Source: Candidatus Omnitrophota bacterium (GTDB taxonomy: Bacteria > Omnitrophota > Gorgyraeia > Zapsychrales > Zapsychraceae). Taken from it: a stretch of DNA of 37,583 nt. The stretch covers positions 1 through 37,583 of the forward strand of contig JAGOSC010000026.1 in the NCBI GenBank assembly GCA_018062515.1. Direction: 5' to 3'. The notes under the pieces are model-generated. The model did not search any database, was not told the DNA's origin, and saw only the letters and a list, made by a program, of their open reading frames with translations. Each line of letters begins with the position of its first letter. Position 1 is the first letter of the stretch. Position numbers and translations under genes: made by a program. Positions 1 to 7,834 of the stretch are shown piece after piece.

Positions 1-82
1 ACAGAGTATTTCTATGGTCCTATTAAACCGCTCGGATAATTATGACAATCCTAAGGGTAAGGATAAGGTTCAAGGGGAATAG
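1..82 (+). other. Possible 3' end of a gene cut by the window edge
   Basis: Two plus-strand frames are open from the window edge: one stops with TAA at 37-39 and the other with TAG at 80-82. Either could be the last codons of a truncated upstream gene that converges on the minus-strand dehydrogenase. The remaining peptide is too short to identify or to choose a frame. Confidence 0.2.
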
Positions 83-99
83 TCGTAGCGTGAATGTTT

Positions 100-1470
100 T
101 TAAGTAAACGCGCTTATGCCGGTGATGGCTCTTCCGACGACCAAACTGTTAATCTGTTTGGTTCCTTCATAGGAATATAAAGCTTCCGCATCCGCGAGGA
201 AGCGGCCGACATTATGGGAAAGCAATATACCGTTTCCGCCCATCAATTCCCGGGACATACTGGTCACTTGACGGCAACTCACCGTACAAAATATTTTCGC
301 CAAAGAGGCTTGCTCGTCGGAAAGTTTGCCCGAGTCCTGTAATTGGCTTAAACGAGTGACCATACATTGCATCGCTGTAATCTGAGATAACATCTGCGCC
401 AACATATCCTGAGTCATTTGAAATCCTGCAATGGGCCGTCCGAACTGTTCTCGTTTCATTGTGTAATCTAATGTATTTTCGTAAGCGCCTTTGGCACAAC
501 CCACCGCTTGCCAAGCAACACCGACGCGCGTTTTTTTAAGAACGAGGGCGGTGTCTTTAAAAGAGTTACCTTTTTGAAGACGGCGCTCTTCGGGCACTTT
601 ACAATCTTTAAGTGTAATCAACGCGTTTTGAACCGTTCGCAGGGACAGTTTATGTTCAATTTTTTCGGTGGTCAGGCCAGGTGTTTCTCGGTCGACGATA
701 AAACCTTTTACCTGATGATCTTCTTCATTTTTAGCCCAAATGATAATGTAGTCGGCAAATGTCGCGTTTCCGATCCATTTTTTTTGCCCATTAATCGTCC
801 ACGTATCGCCGTTGCGTTTACAGGTTGTTTTTAGTCCCATTGACGCTGCCGAACCCACGTCGGGCTCGGTTAAACCAAAGGCTCCAATTTTGTCGAGGGC
901 GATCATCGGAGGTAAAAATTTTTGCCTTTGCTCGTCGGATCCGCATAGATCGATGGAATTCATCGCCAATCCGCTGTGAACGCCCCAAAACGTGCAAACG
1001 GATGTGTCGGTTCGGGCGATTTCTTCACCAATCATTCCTTCCAATAAATAAGAACGTCCAAGGCCGCCTACCGATTTATCAAATGTTAACCCGGCAATAT
1101 TTAATTTTTTAAAACCATTGAGGATTTGAAAAGGAAATTCGGCTTTTCCCCAATATTCATTGGCGATGGGTTTGACTTCGTTTAACATGAATTCACGAAC
1201 CTTGGCGAGAAGTTGCCGTTCGTCGTCGGTTAATAAACCGCTAACATTATAAAAGTCAGCGTTAATCGGTGGGAATTTTGGATTTTTACGTTTTTTGATT
1301 TTTCTGGCCTGATCCAAAAGGAGAAGAAGATCTTCAGGACTCATCTCTTTTATGAAAGAAAAAATATGGGGAAGGCTGGCGAGTTTGACAACATCACCTT
1401 TTAAATGTTTTTCCGCGTCATGATAAGCGCCTTTCAATTTTTCAGATAAGCTATCCCAGATATTTTCCAA
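100..1470 (-). CDS. Acyl-CoA dehydrogenase, glutaryl-CoA dehydrogenase-like
   Basis: A 456-residue flavoprotein of the acyl-CoA dehydrogenase family, which oxidises an acyl-CoA at the alpha-beta bond and passes electrons to electron-transfer flavoprotein. The FAD-binding stretch GAFGLTEPDVGSAAS and the C-terminal RELMGGNGI ... YEGTKQINSLVVGRAITG are seen. The YEGT glutamate is at the place of the catalytic base, and the C-terminus resembles glutaryl-CoA dehydrogenase more than short-chain enzymes. About 60 extra residues precede the usual N-terminal helical domain. The start is TTG (complement of 1468-1470), chosen because an AGGAG Shine-Dalgarno lies 7 nt upstream and no ATG is suitably placed. 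It stands alone on the minus strand, with no ETF or CoA-ligase genes nearby, so the substrate is unknown. Family is confident, glutaryl-CoA specificity is not. Confidence 0.9.
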   Translation of the reverse strand: MENIWDSLSEKLKGAYHDAEKHLKGDVVKLASLPHIFSFIKEMSPEDLLLLLDQARKIKKRKNPKFPPINADFYNVSGLLTDDERQLLAKVREFMLNEVKPIANEYWGKAEFPFQILNGFKKLNIAGLTFDKSVGGLGRSYLLEGMIGEEIARTDTSVCTFWGVHSGLAMNSIDLCGSDEQRQKFLPPMIALDKIGAFGLTEPDVGSAASMGLKTTCKRNGDTWTINGQKKWIGNATFADYIIIWAKNEEDHQVKGFIVDRETPGLTTEKIEHKLSLRTVQNALITLKDCKVPEERRLQKGNSFKDTALVLKKTRVGVAWQAVGCAKGAYENTLDYTMKREQFGRPIAGFQMTQDMLAQMLSQITAMQCMVTRLSQLQDSGKLSDEQASLAKIFCTVSCRQVTSMSRELMGGNGILLSHNVGRFLADAEALYSYEGTKQINSLVVGRAITGISAFT

Positions 1471-1824
1471 TTTAAGTCTCCTTAACTGTGAATATTGCTG
1501 ACGTAAATTAATATTTAATTTTAACGTTTATCCCTTAGTGTAAATTGTGTTGTGACCCCGCGCAAGCGTTTACTGGTAATTATAAATGTAAATTATTTTG
1601 CAAATCAGTCAAAAAAATCCGTAATATCAACATTATGAGCTTTTTCATTTTAATTACATTCTAATATTCCGTTAATTCGGCCTTTGATGCCGTATTCATT
1701 GAGAGGGAAAAGATTGCTGATATAGAGCTAGTATGAGCAGGTAATATGGCGTACAATGTTAAAAATAGAAAAATCCAATGTTTGTTTATTTTGTTTTTAG
1801 AGCTGATCTAAAAAAGGAGCCTTA
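1471..1824. other. Intergenic region, mostly featureless
   Basis: AT-rich spacer between the divergent dehydrogenase and the small Cys/His gene. Its only notable content is a 15-codon ATG-initiated reading frame at 1778-1825. The TAA stop of that frame overlaps the presumed ATC start of the next gene, with the AAGGAG of that gene inside it. No RNA gene or repeat was seen. Confidence 0.4.
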
Positions 1825-1980
1825 ATCAAAAAATCCGCCACATCTAGTAAGGGAAGAAAGTGTAAGTTTCCTCGTTGTAAACAAATTCTGAGTATTTATA
1901 ATCATGAAGACTTTTGCCATGCCCATGCCTTTCAGTCATCAAAACTCCACGGAGATGGCGGTCCGCGGCGGTCGAGTTGA
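1825..1980 (+). CDS. Small Cys/His (putative zinc-binding) protein, non-ATG start or decayed gene
   Basis: A 51-codon reading frame encoding a basic N-terminus followed by CKFPRCKQILSIYN and EDFCHAHAF. The pattern C-x4-C-x3-LSxYN-...-C-x-x-H is, from memory, common in small bacterial zinc-finger-like proteins, where the Cys and His residues bind a metal ion. No ATG, GTG or TTG precedes it in frame after the TGA at 1804-1806. The best initiation point is ATC at 1825, five bases after a strong AAGGAG (1814-1819). The arrangement TAATC looks like a TAATG coupling site with its last base changed. It is therefore either a rare ATC start or a recently damaged gene. The C-terminal Gly/Pro/Arg-rich tail ends at TGA. 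Function is unknown. Confidence 0.5.
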   Translation: MKKSATSSKGRKCKFPRCKQILSIYNHEDFCHAHAFQSSKLHGDGGPRRSS

Positions 1981-2044
1981 TCAATATCGTACAAGCTTGA
2001 AATCCGCAACAAAGGGATAAATCTATTACTTCCTGAATGTCGAC

Positions 2045-2073
2045 TTGACATTCTTTTTTTAATCTGTTAATAT
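2045..2073 (+). promoter_or_regulatory. Promoter of the ArsR/SRPBCC operon
   Basis: A perfect TTGACA (2045-2050), a 17-nt spacer and TAATAT (2068-2073) form a near-consensus sigma-70 promoter. Transcription would start about 2080, only a base or two before the ATG at 2082, and there is no Shine-Dalgarno sequence, so the message is predicted to be leaderless. Confidence 0.8.
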
Positions 2074-2089
2074 TTAACCATATGGTTAA
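2074..2089. promoter_or_regulatory. 16-bp perfect palindrome over the arsR start, likely autoregulatory operator
   Basis: TTAACCATATGGTTAA is a perfect 16-bp inverted repeat centred between 2081 and 2082, covering the predicted transcription start and the ATG of the ArsR gene. ArsR-family dimers bind such palindromes, so repression of the gene's own promoter is a strong inference. Confidence 0.75.
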
Positions 2090-2423
2090 GTATTATAAAG
2101 ACGAATTGAGTCATGTTTTTTATGCCCTCGCCGATCCTAATCGACGGGAAATCTTACATTTAGTTGCCAAGGCTCTTCGTAAAGCATCAGAATTGGCCAA
2201 ACGTTTTGATATGTCTTTTCCGGCGGTGTCTAAACATGTGCGTATTCTAGAAGAAGCTGGATTTGTCCGCCGCAATATCGTCGGCCGCGAACACCAAATC
2301 ATTCACCAAAAAAAGAGTCTTCAAAAGGCTGATCAATGGATTCAAGAACACCGCAAATTTTGGGAAGAAAGCCTAGACCGGCTCGAAACCTATTTAAAAG
2401 CTACGAATAAAAAGGAGAAATAA
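2082..2423 (+). CDS. ArsR-family transcriptional regulator (SdpR type)
   Basis: A 113-residue winged-helix protein. The N-terminal helix reads YALADPNRREILHLV, followed by the recognition region MSFPAVSKHVRILEEAGFV and the wing RRNIVGREHQI; these are hallmark segments of the ArsR class that pairs with AHSA1/SRPBCC proteins. No cysteine metal-binding box is present, so it is probably not a metal sensor. It starts at an ATG inside a palindromic operator with no Shine-Dalgarno sequence, implying leaderless translation. It ends one base before the SRPBCC gene, whose ribosome binding site lies in its last codons, so the two are co-expressed. The regulator probably represses its own operon; the signal is unknown. 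Confidence 0.93.
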   Translation: MVKYYKDELSHVFYALADPNRREILHLVAKALRKASELAKRFDMSFPAVSKHVRILEEAGFVRRNIVGREHQIIHQKKSLQKADQWIQEHRKFWEESLDRLETYLKATNKKEK

Positions 2424-2424
2424 T

Positions 2425-3276
2425 ATGGTCACTATTGAACGCACATTAGATGCAACACCCGCGCAAGTTTGGAGCGCCATCACGAATAAAGATGAAATGA
2501 AACAATGGTATTTTAATCTCAAAGAATTTAAATCCAAAGTTGGATTCAAATTTTCTTTTGACGTCGAGCATAAGGGTATGAAGTATCTTCATCGTTGTCA
2601 AGTCACCAAAGTCATTGCTGAAAAAAAGTTATGTTATACTTGGCGATATGAAGGGCATCCCGGTGTTTCTTTAGTCACCTGGGAATTGTTCGACGAAGGC
2701 CATCAAACACGTCTTAAACTCACGCATACCGGTTTAAATACATTTCCGCCTCTACCGGAATTTGCCGAGAAGAATTTCCGTCAAGGTTGGACAGAAATCA
2801 TTGGTAAATCACTCATAAAATATTTTGATACCAGCGACCGCCAAATTGTGATTACCCGTCTTATTGACGCGCCGGTTAATCGCATTTGGAAGGCGATCAG
2901 TGATCCCAAACAAGTATCGCAATGGTGGGGGCCAAACGGATTCACGAATAATATTGAGAAAATGGAATTTAAAGTCGGCGGCATGTGGAAACACGTTATG
3001 CGCGGCCCCGATGGTGTCAAGTATCCTAATAAGAGTTTCTTTCAGGAAATTGTAAAACATAAACGCATTGTTTATAAACTCGCCGGCGGGAGGAAAGAAG
3101 AAAAAGGCGCTAACTTTATTGCGACTTGGACTTTTGAGCCGAAAGGTAAAAAAACGAAAGTAATCATCAAAATGGTGTGTGAAACACCCAAAGAACGTGA
3201 TCACATCGTCAAGGCTTATGGCGCGATCGAGGGTGGTAAACAAACTCTTGGACGTCTCGCGGCTTTTGTTAAATAA
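2425..3276 (+). CDS. Tandem SRPBCC (AHSA1-like) protein
   Basis: A 283-residue protein formed by two START-like SRPBCC domains. The first (about residues 1-130) begins TIERTLDATPAQVWSAIT. The second (about 138-283) begins ITRLIDAPVNRIWKAISDP and contains QWWGPNGFTN, the classic AHSA1 signature. Each domain is a beta-barrel with a deep hydrophobic cavity that usually binds a small molecule. Most ArsR partners of this kind carry a single domain, so the duplication in one chain is unusual. The start is ATG at 2425 with GGAGA in the end of the ArsR gene. Partner ligand and reaction are unknown. Confidence 0.9.
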   Translation: MVTIERTLDATPAQVWSAITNKDEMKQWYFNLKEFKSKVGFKFSFDVEHKGMKYLHRCQVTKVIAEKKLCYTWRYEGHPGVSLVTWELFDEGHQTRLKLTHTGLNTFPPLPEFAEKNFRQGWTEIIGKSLIKYFDTSDRQIVITRLIDAPVNRIWKAISDPKQVSQWWGPNGFTNNIEKMEFKVGGMWKHVMRGPDGVKYPNKSFFQEIVKHKRIVYKLAGGRKEEKGANFIATWTFEPKGKKTKVIIKMVCETPKERDHIVKAYGAIEGGKQTLGRLAAFVK

Positions 3277-3301
3277 AAGTACAAATGCCCGCATAAGCTA
3301 G

Positions 3302-3330
3302 TTGCAGAGCATTCTAATTTTTGCTAAACT
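3302..3330 (+). promoter_or_regulatory. Promoter of the class D beta-lactamase-like gene
   Basis: TTGCAG (3302-3307), a 17-nt spacer and an extended -10, TGCTAAACT (3322-3330). The predicted transcription start is about 3337, a few bases before the ATG at 3340. There is no Shine-Dalgarno sequence between them. Confidence 0.5.
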
Positions 3331-3339
3331 TTCCTAAAT

Positions 3340-4146
3340 ATGTTAAAAAAAATCGTACTCATTTTATTTTTCATCGCCAATATCACCTTCGTATCCGCCG
3401 ACGAGCAAGATATATATTTTCAAGGCATGAACGGCTGTTTTCTTTTGTATAACCTTAAGACAGACGAGGTTGAGAGAGTCATCGGAGAGGAACGGTGTCA
3501 AGAACGCCTTCCGCCGTGTTCCACTTTTAAAGTTCCTTTATCGATCATGGCTTTTGATGCCGGTATTCTTAAAAATGAGAATGAAGTCTTAAAGTGGGAC
3601 GGTCAGAAGAATGAAAGGGAAGTGGCCAATCAAGATCATAATGCCAAGACATGGATGAGAGATTCTATTGTGTGGTTTTCGCAAAGATTGACTCCGCAGT
3701 TGGGTGAATCTAAATTAAAAGCGTATTTGCAGGCATTTCATTATGGAAATGAAGATTTGTCGGCGGGAATCACGGAAGCGTGGCTGGTGCGTCCTGATGA
3801 CCCGGTGCCGGCGTTAAAGATTTCCGCGTATGAACAGCTTGAGTTTATGAAAGCATTCTGGACGGAAAAGCTTTCCGTTTCACCACGCGCGATTCAAATC
3901 ACCAAAGATATTATCTATCTTGAAACTTCACCTAAAGGATTTAAGTTAAATGGTAAAACAGGCTCTAATTATTATGAAGACCAGCGTCGGTTGGGCTGGT
4001 TTATTGCTCATATTGAGAATGACCAACAAAAATATTTAGCGATAACGAATTTTAGTGATATCGCCCCTCCCCAAACAGACTCTTACGGTGGGCCTCAAGC
4101 CAAAGAAATCACCAAAAAAATTTTGATGGATCAAGGCTTGTGGTGA
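3340..4146 (+). CDS. Class D beta-lactamase-like serine hydrolase
   Basis: A 268-residue exported protein with a signal peptide of about 20 residues. All class D (OXA-type) motifs are present in order: S61-T-F-K64 with the acylated serine and the lysine that is carboxylated in the family, S109-I-V, Y135-G-N, W148 and K206-T-G. The length is typical of OXA enzymes. In the periplasm such a protein would open the beta-lactam ring. The related sensor domain of BlaR1 has the same fold, but no membrane or protease part is present here. It appears monocistronic from an upstream near-leaderless promoter, without a regulator next to it and without mobile-element debris. It is therefore likely a resident chromosomal gene. 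Spectrum cannot be judged. Confidence 0.92.
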   Translation: MLKKIVLILFFIANITFVSADEQDIYFQGMNGCFLLYNLKTDEVERVIGEERCQERLPPCSTFKVPLSIMAFDAGILKNENEVLKWDGQKNEREVANQDHNAKTWMRDSIVWFSQRLTPQLGESKLKAYLQAFHYGNEDLSAGITEAWLVRPDDPVPALKISAYEQLEFMKAFWTEKLSVSPRAIQITKDIIYLETSPKGFKLNGKTGSNYYEDQRRLGWFIAHIENDQQKYLAITNFSDIAPPQTDSYGGPQAKEITKKILMDQGLW

Positions 4147-4375
4147 GCTTAAGAAGAACCTTAAGATGATCGCATCAGATTAGACCACCCTCTTATTTAG
4201 CATCAGTTTTTTCGCCTTACCCGCGTATTAAATCATGTTCCGCGATAAAAAAGACAGTTGTATTAAATTATCTTAAATCTTTAAGTAGCAACGGTTAAGG
4301 TAACTGGTAAAATTTACTTCGCGTTCATTAACTAGTTTTAATTCTGCTTTAATCTTAATTTAATGTTGGTTGGGC

Positions 4376-4381
4376 TATAAT
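4376..4381 (+). promoter_or_regulatory. -10 box (TATAAT) upstream of the DUF892 gene
   Basis: A consensus TATAAT preceded by a C lies 42 bases before the ATG at 4424. The -35 position (about 4353-4358, TCTTAA) is poor. That would suit a stress sigma factor as well as sigma-70. The rest of 4147-4423 shows nothing else supportable. Confidence 0.4.
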
Positions 4382-4423
4382 CCGGTTCAGTGGATTAACG
4401 TTTTATTAATAAGGGAGGATGAC

Positions 4424-4969
4424 ATGAGTAAGGAATTAAAAACACTTAAAGATTTGTATGTTCATGAATTAAAGGACATATATAGCGCTGAAAAGCAAAT
4501 CACCAAAGCGCTACCTAAATTAGCCAAAGCCGCTAATTCGGAAGAATTAAAGTCCGCCTTTGAAAGACATTTAAAGCAAACCGAAGGGCAGATTAATCGA
4601 CTTGAGCAAGTCCTCAAGAGATTAGGTGAAAGTACCGCGGGGCCAAAATGCAAAGGCATGGAAGGTCTTTTAGCCGAAGGCGAGGAATTCTGTAAAGAAG
4701 AAGCGTCCGATTCTGTGCTTGATGCGGGGTTGGTCGTCGCTGCTCAAAAAGTTGAGCATTATGAAATTGCCGCTTACGGCAGTGTGTGTACTTTTGCCAA
4801 ACTTCTCGGCTTTGACAAAGACCTTCAGATTTTAAGAGAAACTCTATCGGAAGAAGTGGAAACAGATGAGAAATTGACACAGTTGAGCCAAGAAATTAAT
4901 CCAAATGCCGAATCAGGATTAGAAGAAGAGGAAGAAGAAATGGGAACAATGGCTAAATCTCATCGCTAA
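4424..4969 (+). CDS. DUF892 (YciE/YciF-like) ferritin-like protein
   Basis: A 181-residue four-helix protein. It opens LYVHELKDIYSAEKQITKALPKL, the signature of the DUF892/YciF family, and continues with conserved acidic and histidine residues (FERHLKQTEGQ, KVEHYEIAAYGSV, EEVETDEKL) that in ferritin-like folds hold a di-metal site. Family members are linked to stress responses in enterobacteria; the exact activity is not established. An acidic poly-Glu tail follows residue about 165. Translation is taken to start at ATG 4424 because GGGAGG lies just upstream; an earlier in-frame ATG at 4370 has no ribosome binding site. It appears to be a single-gene unit closed by the hairpin at 5034-5065. 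Confidence 0.92.
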   Translation: MSKELKTLKDLYVHELKDIYSAEKQITKALPKLAKAANSEELKSAFERHLKQTEGQINRLEQVLKRLGESTAGPKCKGMEGLLAEGEEFCKEEASDSVLDAGLVVAAQKVEHYEIAAYGSVCTFAKLLGFDKDLQILRETLSEEVETDEKLTQLSQEINPNAESGLEEEEEEMGTMAKSHR

Positions 4970-5033
4970 GTCGCCTCATCAAGATGCCAAGGTAATCAAA
5001 ACTGGTAATTAGTCACAAATAAGTAAAATAATT

Positions 5034-5068
5034 AAGGGCTAGACGGTTAATCTGTCTAGCCCTTTATC
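5034..5068 (+). terminator. Hairpin terminator after the DUF892 gene
   Basis: An 11-bp perfect stem (AAGGGCTAGAC at 5034-5044 with GTCTAGCCCTT at 5054-5064) and a 9-nt loop, followed by a short T-rich tail. The weak T-tract leaves some doubt about efficiency. Confidence 0.65.
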
Positions 5069-5120
5069 TATTTCAGTATTTCTGTTAATGTATGCTGGTT
5101 ATATCAACAAAAGGTTCATG

Positions 5121-5564
5121 ATGCGATTATGGTCGATTCATCCCAGTTATCTTGATGCGAAAGGTTTGGTGGCGCTTTGGCGCGAAGCCCTTTTAGCGCA
5201 AAAAGTATTAGCGGGTAAAACCAAAGGTTATAAAAATCATCCTCAATTAGATCGGTTTAAGGAACATAAAGACCCGTTGAACGCTATTTCTTGTTATTTG
5301 CTTGGCGTATATAAAGAAGCTGAAACAAGAGGATATTCTTTTGACAAGAAGAAGATTCTTAAAATAAATTCGGCTGCGGACAAATCAATAAGTGTAAAAA
5401 GCGGGCAGCTTAAGTACGAATTTGACCATCTTTCCTGCAAGCTCAAAATCCGGGATAAGGAAAAATTTGTAATAAATCTGGTTGTGAAACGGCTTCAAAC
5501 CCATCCTTTATTTTATCCGGTCAACGGACGGCTGGAATGTTGGGAACGCGTCAACAAAGTTTAA
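5121..5564 (+). CDS. Pyrimidine dimer DNA glycosylase-like protein (PF03013-type)
   Basis: A 147-residue protein beginning MRLWSIHPSYLDAKGLVALW and continuing with REALLAQKVLAGKTKGYKNHPQL and an EAETRGYSFD segment. These match what I recall of bacterial proteins annotated as pyrimidine-dimer glycosylase/endonuclease V-like (MSMEG_6728 type). The T4 prototype excises UV-induced dimers, but activity of the bacterial branch is inferred only. Start ATG 5121 is preferred over 5118 and 5088 because AAGG at 5111-5114 is then 6 nt away and it matches the family N-terminus. The C-terminal 60 residues (from about VKSGQLKYEFD) look like an extra beta-rich extension. Confidence 0.75.
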   Translation: MRLWSIHPSYLDAKGLVALWREALLAQKVLAGKTKGYKNHPQLDRFKEHKDPLNAISCYLLGVYKEAETRGYSFDKKKILKINSAADKSISVKSGQLKYEFDHLSCKLKIRDKEKFVINLVVKRLQTHPLFYPVNGRLECWERVNKV

Positions 5565-5629
5565 GAAAATTATCAATTGATGCTTTGTAATGCAATTAAA
5601 TATTGCGGAGGTTTTTTGTTTGAGTTAGT

Positions 5630-6121
5630 ATGAAGCCTATGAATCATTCTATTCATCCTCATACGTCGATCGGACATGTTCATCTCAAAGTATCTGATCT
5701 CGAACGTTCATTACAATTCTATACCGAAGTTTTGGGTTTTGATCTAACCACACGCATGGGAAAGAGTGCGGCCTTTCTTTCCGCCGGAGGTTATCATCAC
5801 CATATTGGTTTAAACACGTGGGAAAGTAAAGACGGCCAACCGCCTCCTCCGAACAGTACGGGTTTATATCATTTTGCTATTCTTATGCCTAATCGTCAGG
5901 AGTTGGCAAAAGCGGTGAAACGACTGCTGGATTATAAGTGGCCGATCGACGGAGCGGCGGATCACGGGGTCAGCGAGGCGATTTATTTGCGTGATCCCGA
6001 CGGAAACGGAATTGAAATTTATGCCGATCGTCCTAAAAATGAGTGGCCCAAAAATGCGGATGGGGGAATAGAAATGTATACGCGAGCGCTCGATCTCGAC
6101 GGATTGATAGAAATTATATAA
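5630..6121 (+). CDS. VOC-family (glyoxalase/extradiol dioxygenase superfamily) protein, CatE-like
   Basis: A 163-residue protein with a classic vicinal-oxygen-chelate module: IGHVHLKVSDLERSLQFYTEVLGF at the N-terminus, GLYHFAILMP in the middle and YLRDPDGNGIEIYAD near the end. The first His, the His of YHFA and the Glu of GIEIY are at the positions that bind the metal. The arrangement resembles the N-terminal half of two-domain CatE proteins, present here alone. GGAGG lies at 5607-5611, rather far (18 nt) from ATG 5630; an alternative start is ATG 5639. It is followed after 20 bases by the DUF4337 gene, so the two are probably co-transcribed. Substrate unknown. Confidence 0.88.
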   Translation: MKPMNHSIHPHTSIGHVHLKVSDLERSLQFYTEVLGFDLTTRMGKSAAFLSAGGYHHHIGLNTWESKDGQPPPPNSTGLYHFAILMPNRQELAKAVKRLLDYKWPIDGAADHGVSEAIYLRDPDGNGIEIYADRPKNEWPKNADGGIEMYTRALDLDGLIEII

Positions 6122-6141
6122 ATAAAAAAGGAGTGTAGTTT

Positions 6142-6669
6142 ATGGCAGACATTTTACAAGAAAAATGGATGAAAGGTGTTGCGGTGACAACGACAATACT
6201 TGCCGTCGTGGCTTCAATTTCCTCGTCGAGAGCTGGATATTTTGTCGCCAAGGCTCAACTTTTGACAGCTTTGGAAGGAAGTAAATGGGCGTATTATCAA
6301 GCCAAGAGTATTAAGCAAAATTTAGCGGAGAATCAGCTTTCGGCGTTTGAAGTGGACATTCTCGGATCGACGAGCCCGGAACAAAGAGATCTTTTGGATC
6401 AAAAGATAAAAACTTTGGAAACAAATGTGGCTCGATATGGTCAAGAAAAGGAAACAATTAAAAAAGAGGCCGAAGATACAGGTATGGAAAACGGCGTCGT
6501 TAATCGACGAGGTGGGCAGTTTTCTATGTCTGTTGTTTTCGCTCAAATCGCCATTATGATGTCTTCCGTCGGAGCTTTGATTAAACGAAGAGATATGTGG
6601 ATCATCGGCCTTATTATCGGCGTTGTGGCGATTGTTTATTTAACGAATGGATTTTTATTATTATTTTAG
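6142..6669 (+). CDS. DUF4337-family membrane protein
   Basis: A 175-residue integral membrane protein. One hydrophobic helix spans about residues 13-35, a charged helical region (residues about 45-115) contains SKWAYYQAKSIKQNLAE, and two helices fill the C-terminus (about 128-145 and 152-175). The WAYYQAKSIKQ segment is, as I recall, characteristic of DUF4337, whose function is unknown. A clear AAGGAG lies upstream of ATG 6142. It lies between the VOC gene and the sugar kinase with short gaps, consistent with one transcript. Confidence 0.8.
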   Translation: MADILQEKWMKGVAVTTTILAVVASISSSRAGYFVAKAQLLTALEGSKWAYYQAKSIKQNLAENQLSAFEVDILGSTSPEQRDLLDQKIKTLETNVARYGQEKETIKKEAEDTGMENGVVNRRGGQFSMSVVFAQIAIMMSSVGALIKRRDMWIIGLIIGVVAIVYLTNGFLLLF

Positions 6670-6697
6670 AGAATAAGAAATTTTTCGTCGGAGAATG

Positions 6698-7630
6698 ATG
6701 ATTTATACATTAACATTAAATCCGTCCATCGATCAGCATATTCTCATTAAAAAGCTAGTCAAGGACGACAAAATTAAGGCCGAAAGCATTCGGCGTGATC
6801 CAGGAGGCAAGGGTATTAATGTCTCTCGGGTGATCAAAGAGTTGGGCGGAGACACAAAGGCTTTTGGTCTCATCGGCGGTTATGCCGGACATATGTTAAA
6901 GTCCTTGCTTGATCATGAGAAAATTGAATACCAGTTTTGTGAAATTTCATGTGAAACGAGAATCAATTTTATTCTTACCGATCGTTCTGATGGATCACAA
7001 ACGAGGATTAGTTCACCCGGCCCTCGTATGACCAGTCCTTGTGTTCATCGATTAATCGATACAATTGAGCATATTAAGCCCAGGCCGTCTTATTGGGCTA
7101 TCGGCGGAAGCCTTCCTCCGGGAATTCCGAATGATACATATAAAAAACTGATTAAATATTTACATACTAAAAAAGAAAAATGCGTTCTTGATACCGACGA
7201 TAAAGCATTGAAAATCGGGTTAGAAGCCCGGCCTTTTCTGATTAAACCGAATGAATATGAACTAGAACGCCTGATTGGCCGATCATGTAAAACAAATAAA
7301 GATTTATTAATGGCAGGAAAAAAATTGTCAGAAAAAGCCGAGATCGTCGCTATTTCATTAGGCAAAAAAGGTGCCATAATCGTTACACAAAATAAAGCGT
7401 GGCATTTACATAGTGTATCCCGTGTAAAAGTTCAAAGTAAGGTCGGCGCTGGAGATTCTTTTATCGGAGGATTTCTGAAGGCATTAGCGGACGGTGAAGA
7501 TTTAGAAACGGCAAGCCGCTGGGCGGTCGCCGCCGGAACGGCCGCCGTTATGCGGGAAGGCACAAAGTTATGTCAAAAAAAGGACGTTATCAAATTATTC
7601 AAATCTGTTAAGTTAAAAAAATTGATTTAA
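6698..7630 (+). CDS. PfkB-family hexose/phosphofructokinase-like kinase
   Basis: A 310-residue ribokinase-superfamily kinase. It begins MIYTLTLNPSIDQ, typical of the 1-phosphofructokinase/tagatose-6-phosphate kinase/Pfk-2 group, with a substrate-binding RRDPGGKGINVSRVI and the ATP/catalytic signature VGAGDSFIGGFL, where D253 is the catalytic base. The phosphorylated-sugar family assignment is secure; the choice between fructose-6-phosphate and fructose-1-phosphate or tagatose-6-phosphate is not. No PTS or aldolase gene is adjacent. Start ATG 6698 is preferred to 6695 because GGAG at 6690-6693 is otherwise too close. It is the last gene of the VOC-DUF4337-kinase set. Confidence 0.9.
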   Translation: MIYTLTLNPSIDQHILIKKLVKDDKIKAESIRRDPGGKGINVSRVIKELGGDTKAFGLIGGYAGHMLKSLLDHEKIEYQFCEISCETRINFILTDRSDGSQTRISSPGPRMTSPCVHRLIDTIEHIKPRPSYWAIGGSLPPGIPNDTYKKLIKYLHTKKEKCVLDTDDKALKIGLEARPFLIKPNEYELERLIGRSCKTNKDLLMAGKKLSEKAEIVAISLGKKGAIIVTQNKAWHLHSVSRVKVQSKVGAGDSFIGGFLKALADGEDLETASRWAVAAGTAAVMREGTKLCQKKDVIKLFKSVKLKKLI

Positions 7631-7834
7631 GATTCCAACAATCCTTCCATCCATCGCATTTTCAGATTCCTTAGTACTCTTTTTAATACATATATAATTT
7701 ACTCGGACTTTGATATACTTTTAAACATTGTTCTTGTGTTTAAACGTCTATCTATTATATAAAAATTTTTAATTTTTTTTTAATGCTGTCTTAATCTAAA
7801 TTGCTTTAGAATTCATTTTGAAAAGGAGCGGGGA

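Noticed and set aside
212..514. Overlapping minus-strand frame inside the acyl-CoA dehydrogenase
   Set aside because: It is a shadow frame; the dehydrogenase has all family motifs.
2809..3294. A long minus-strand frame opposite the SRPBCC gene
   Set aside because: It is the antisense shadow of a clear gene with no ribosome binding site and no recognisable protein.
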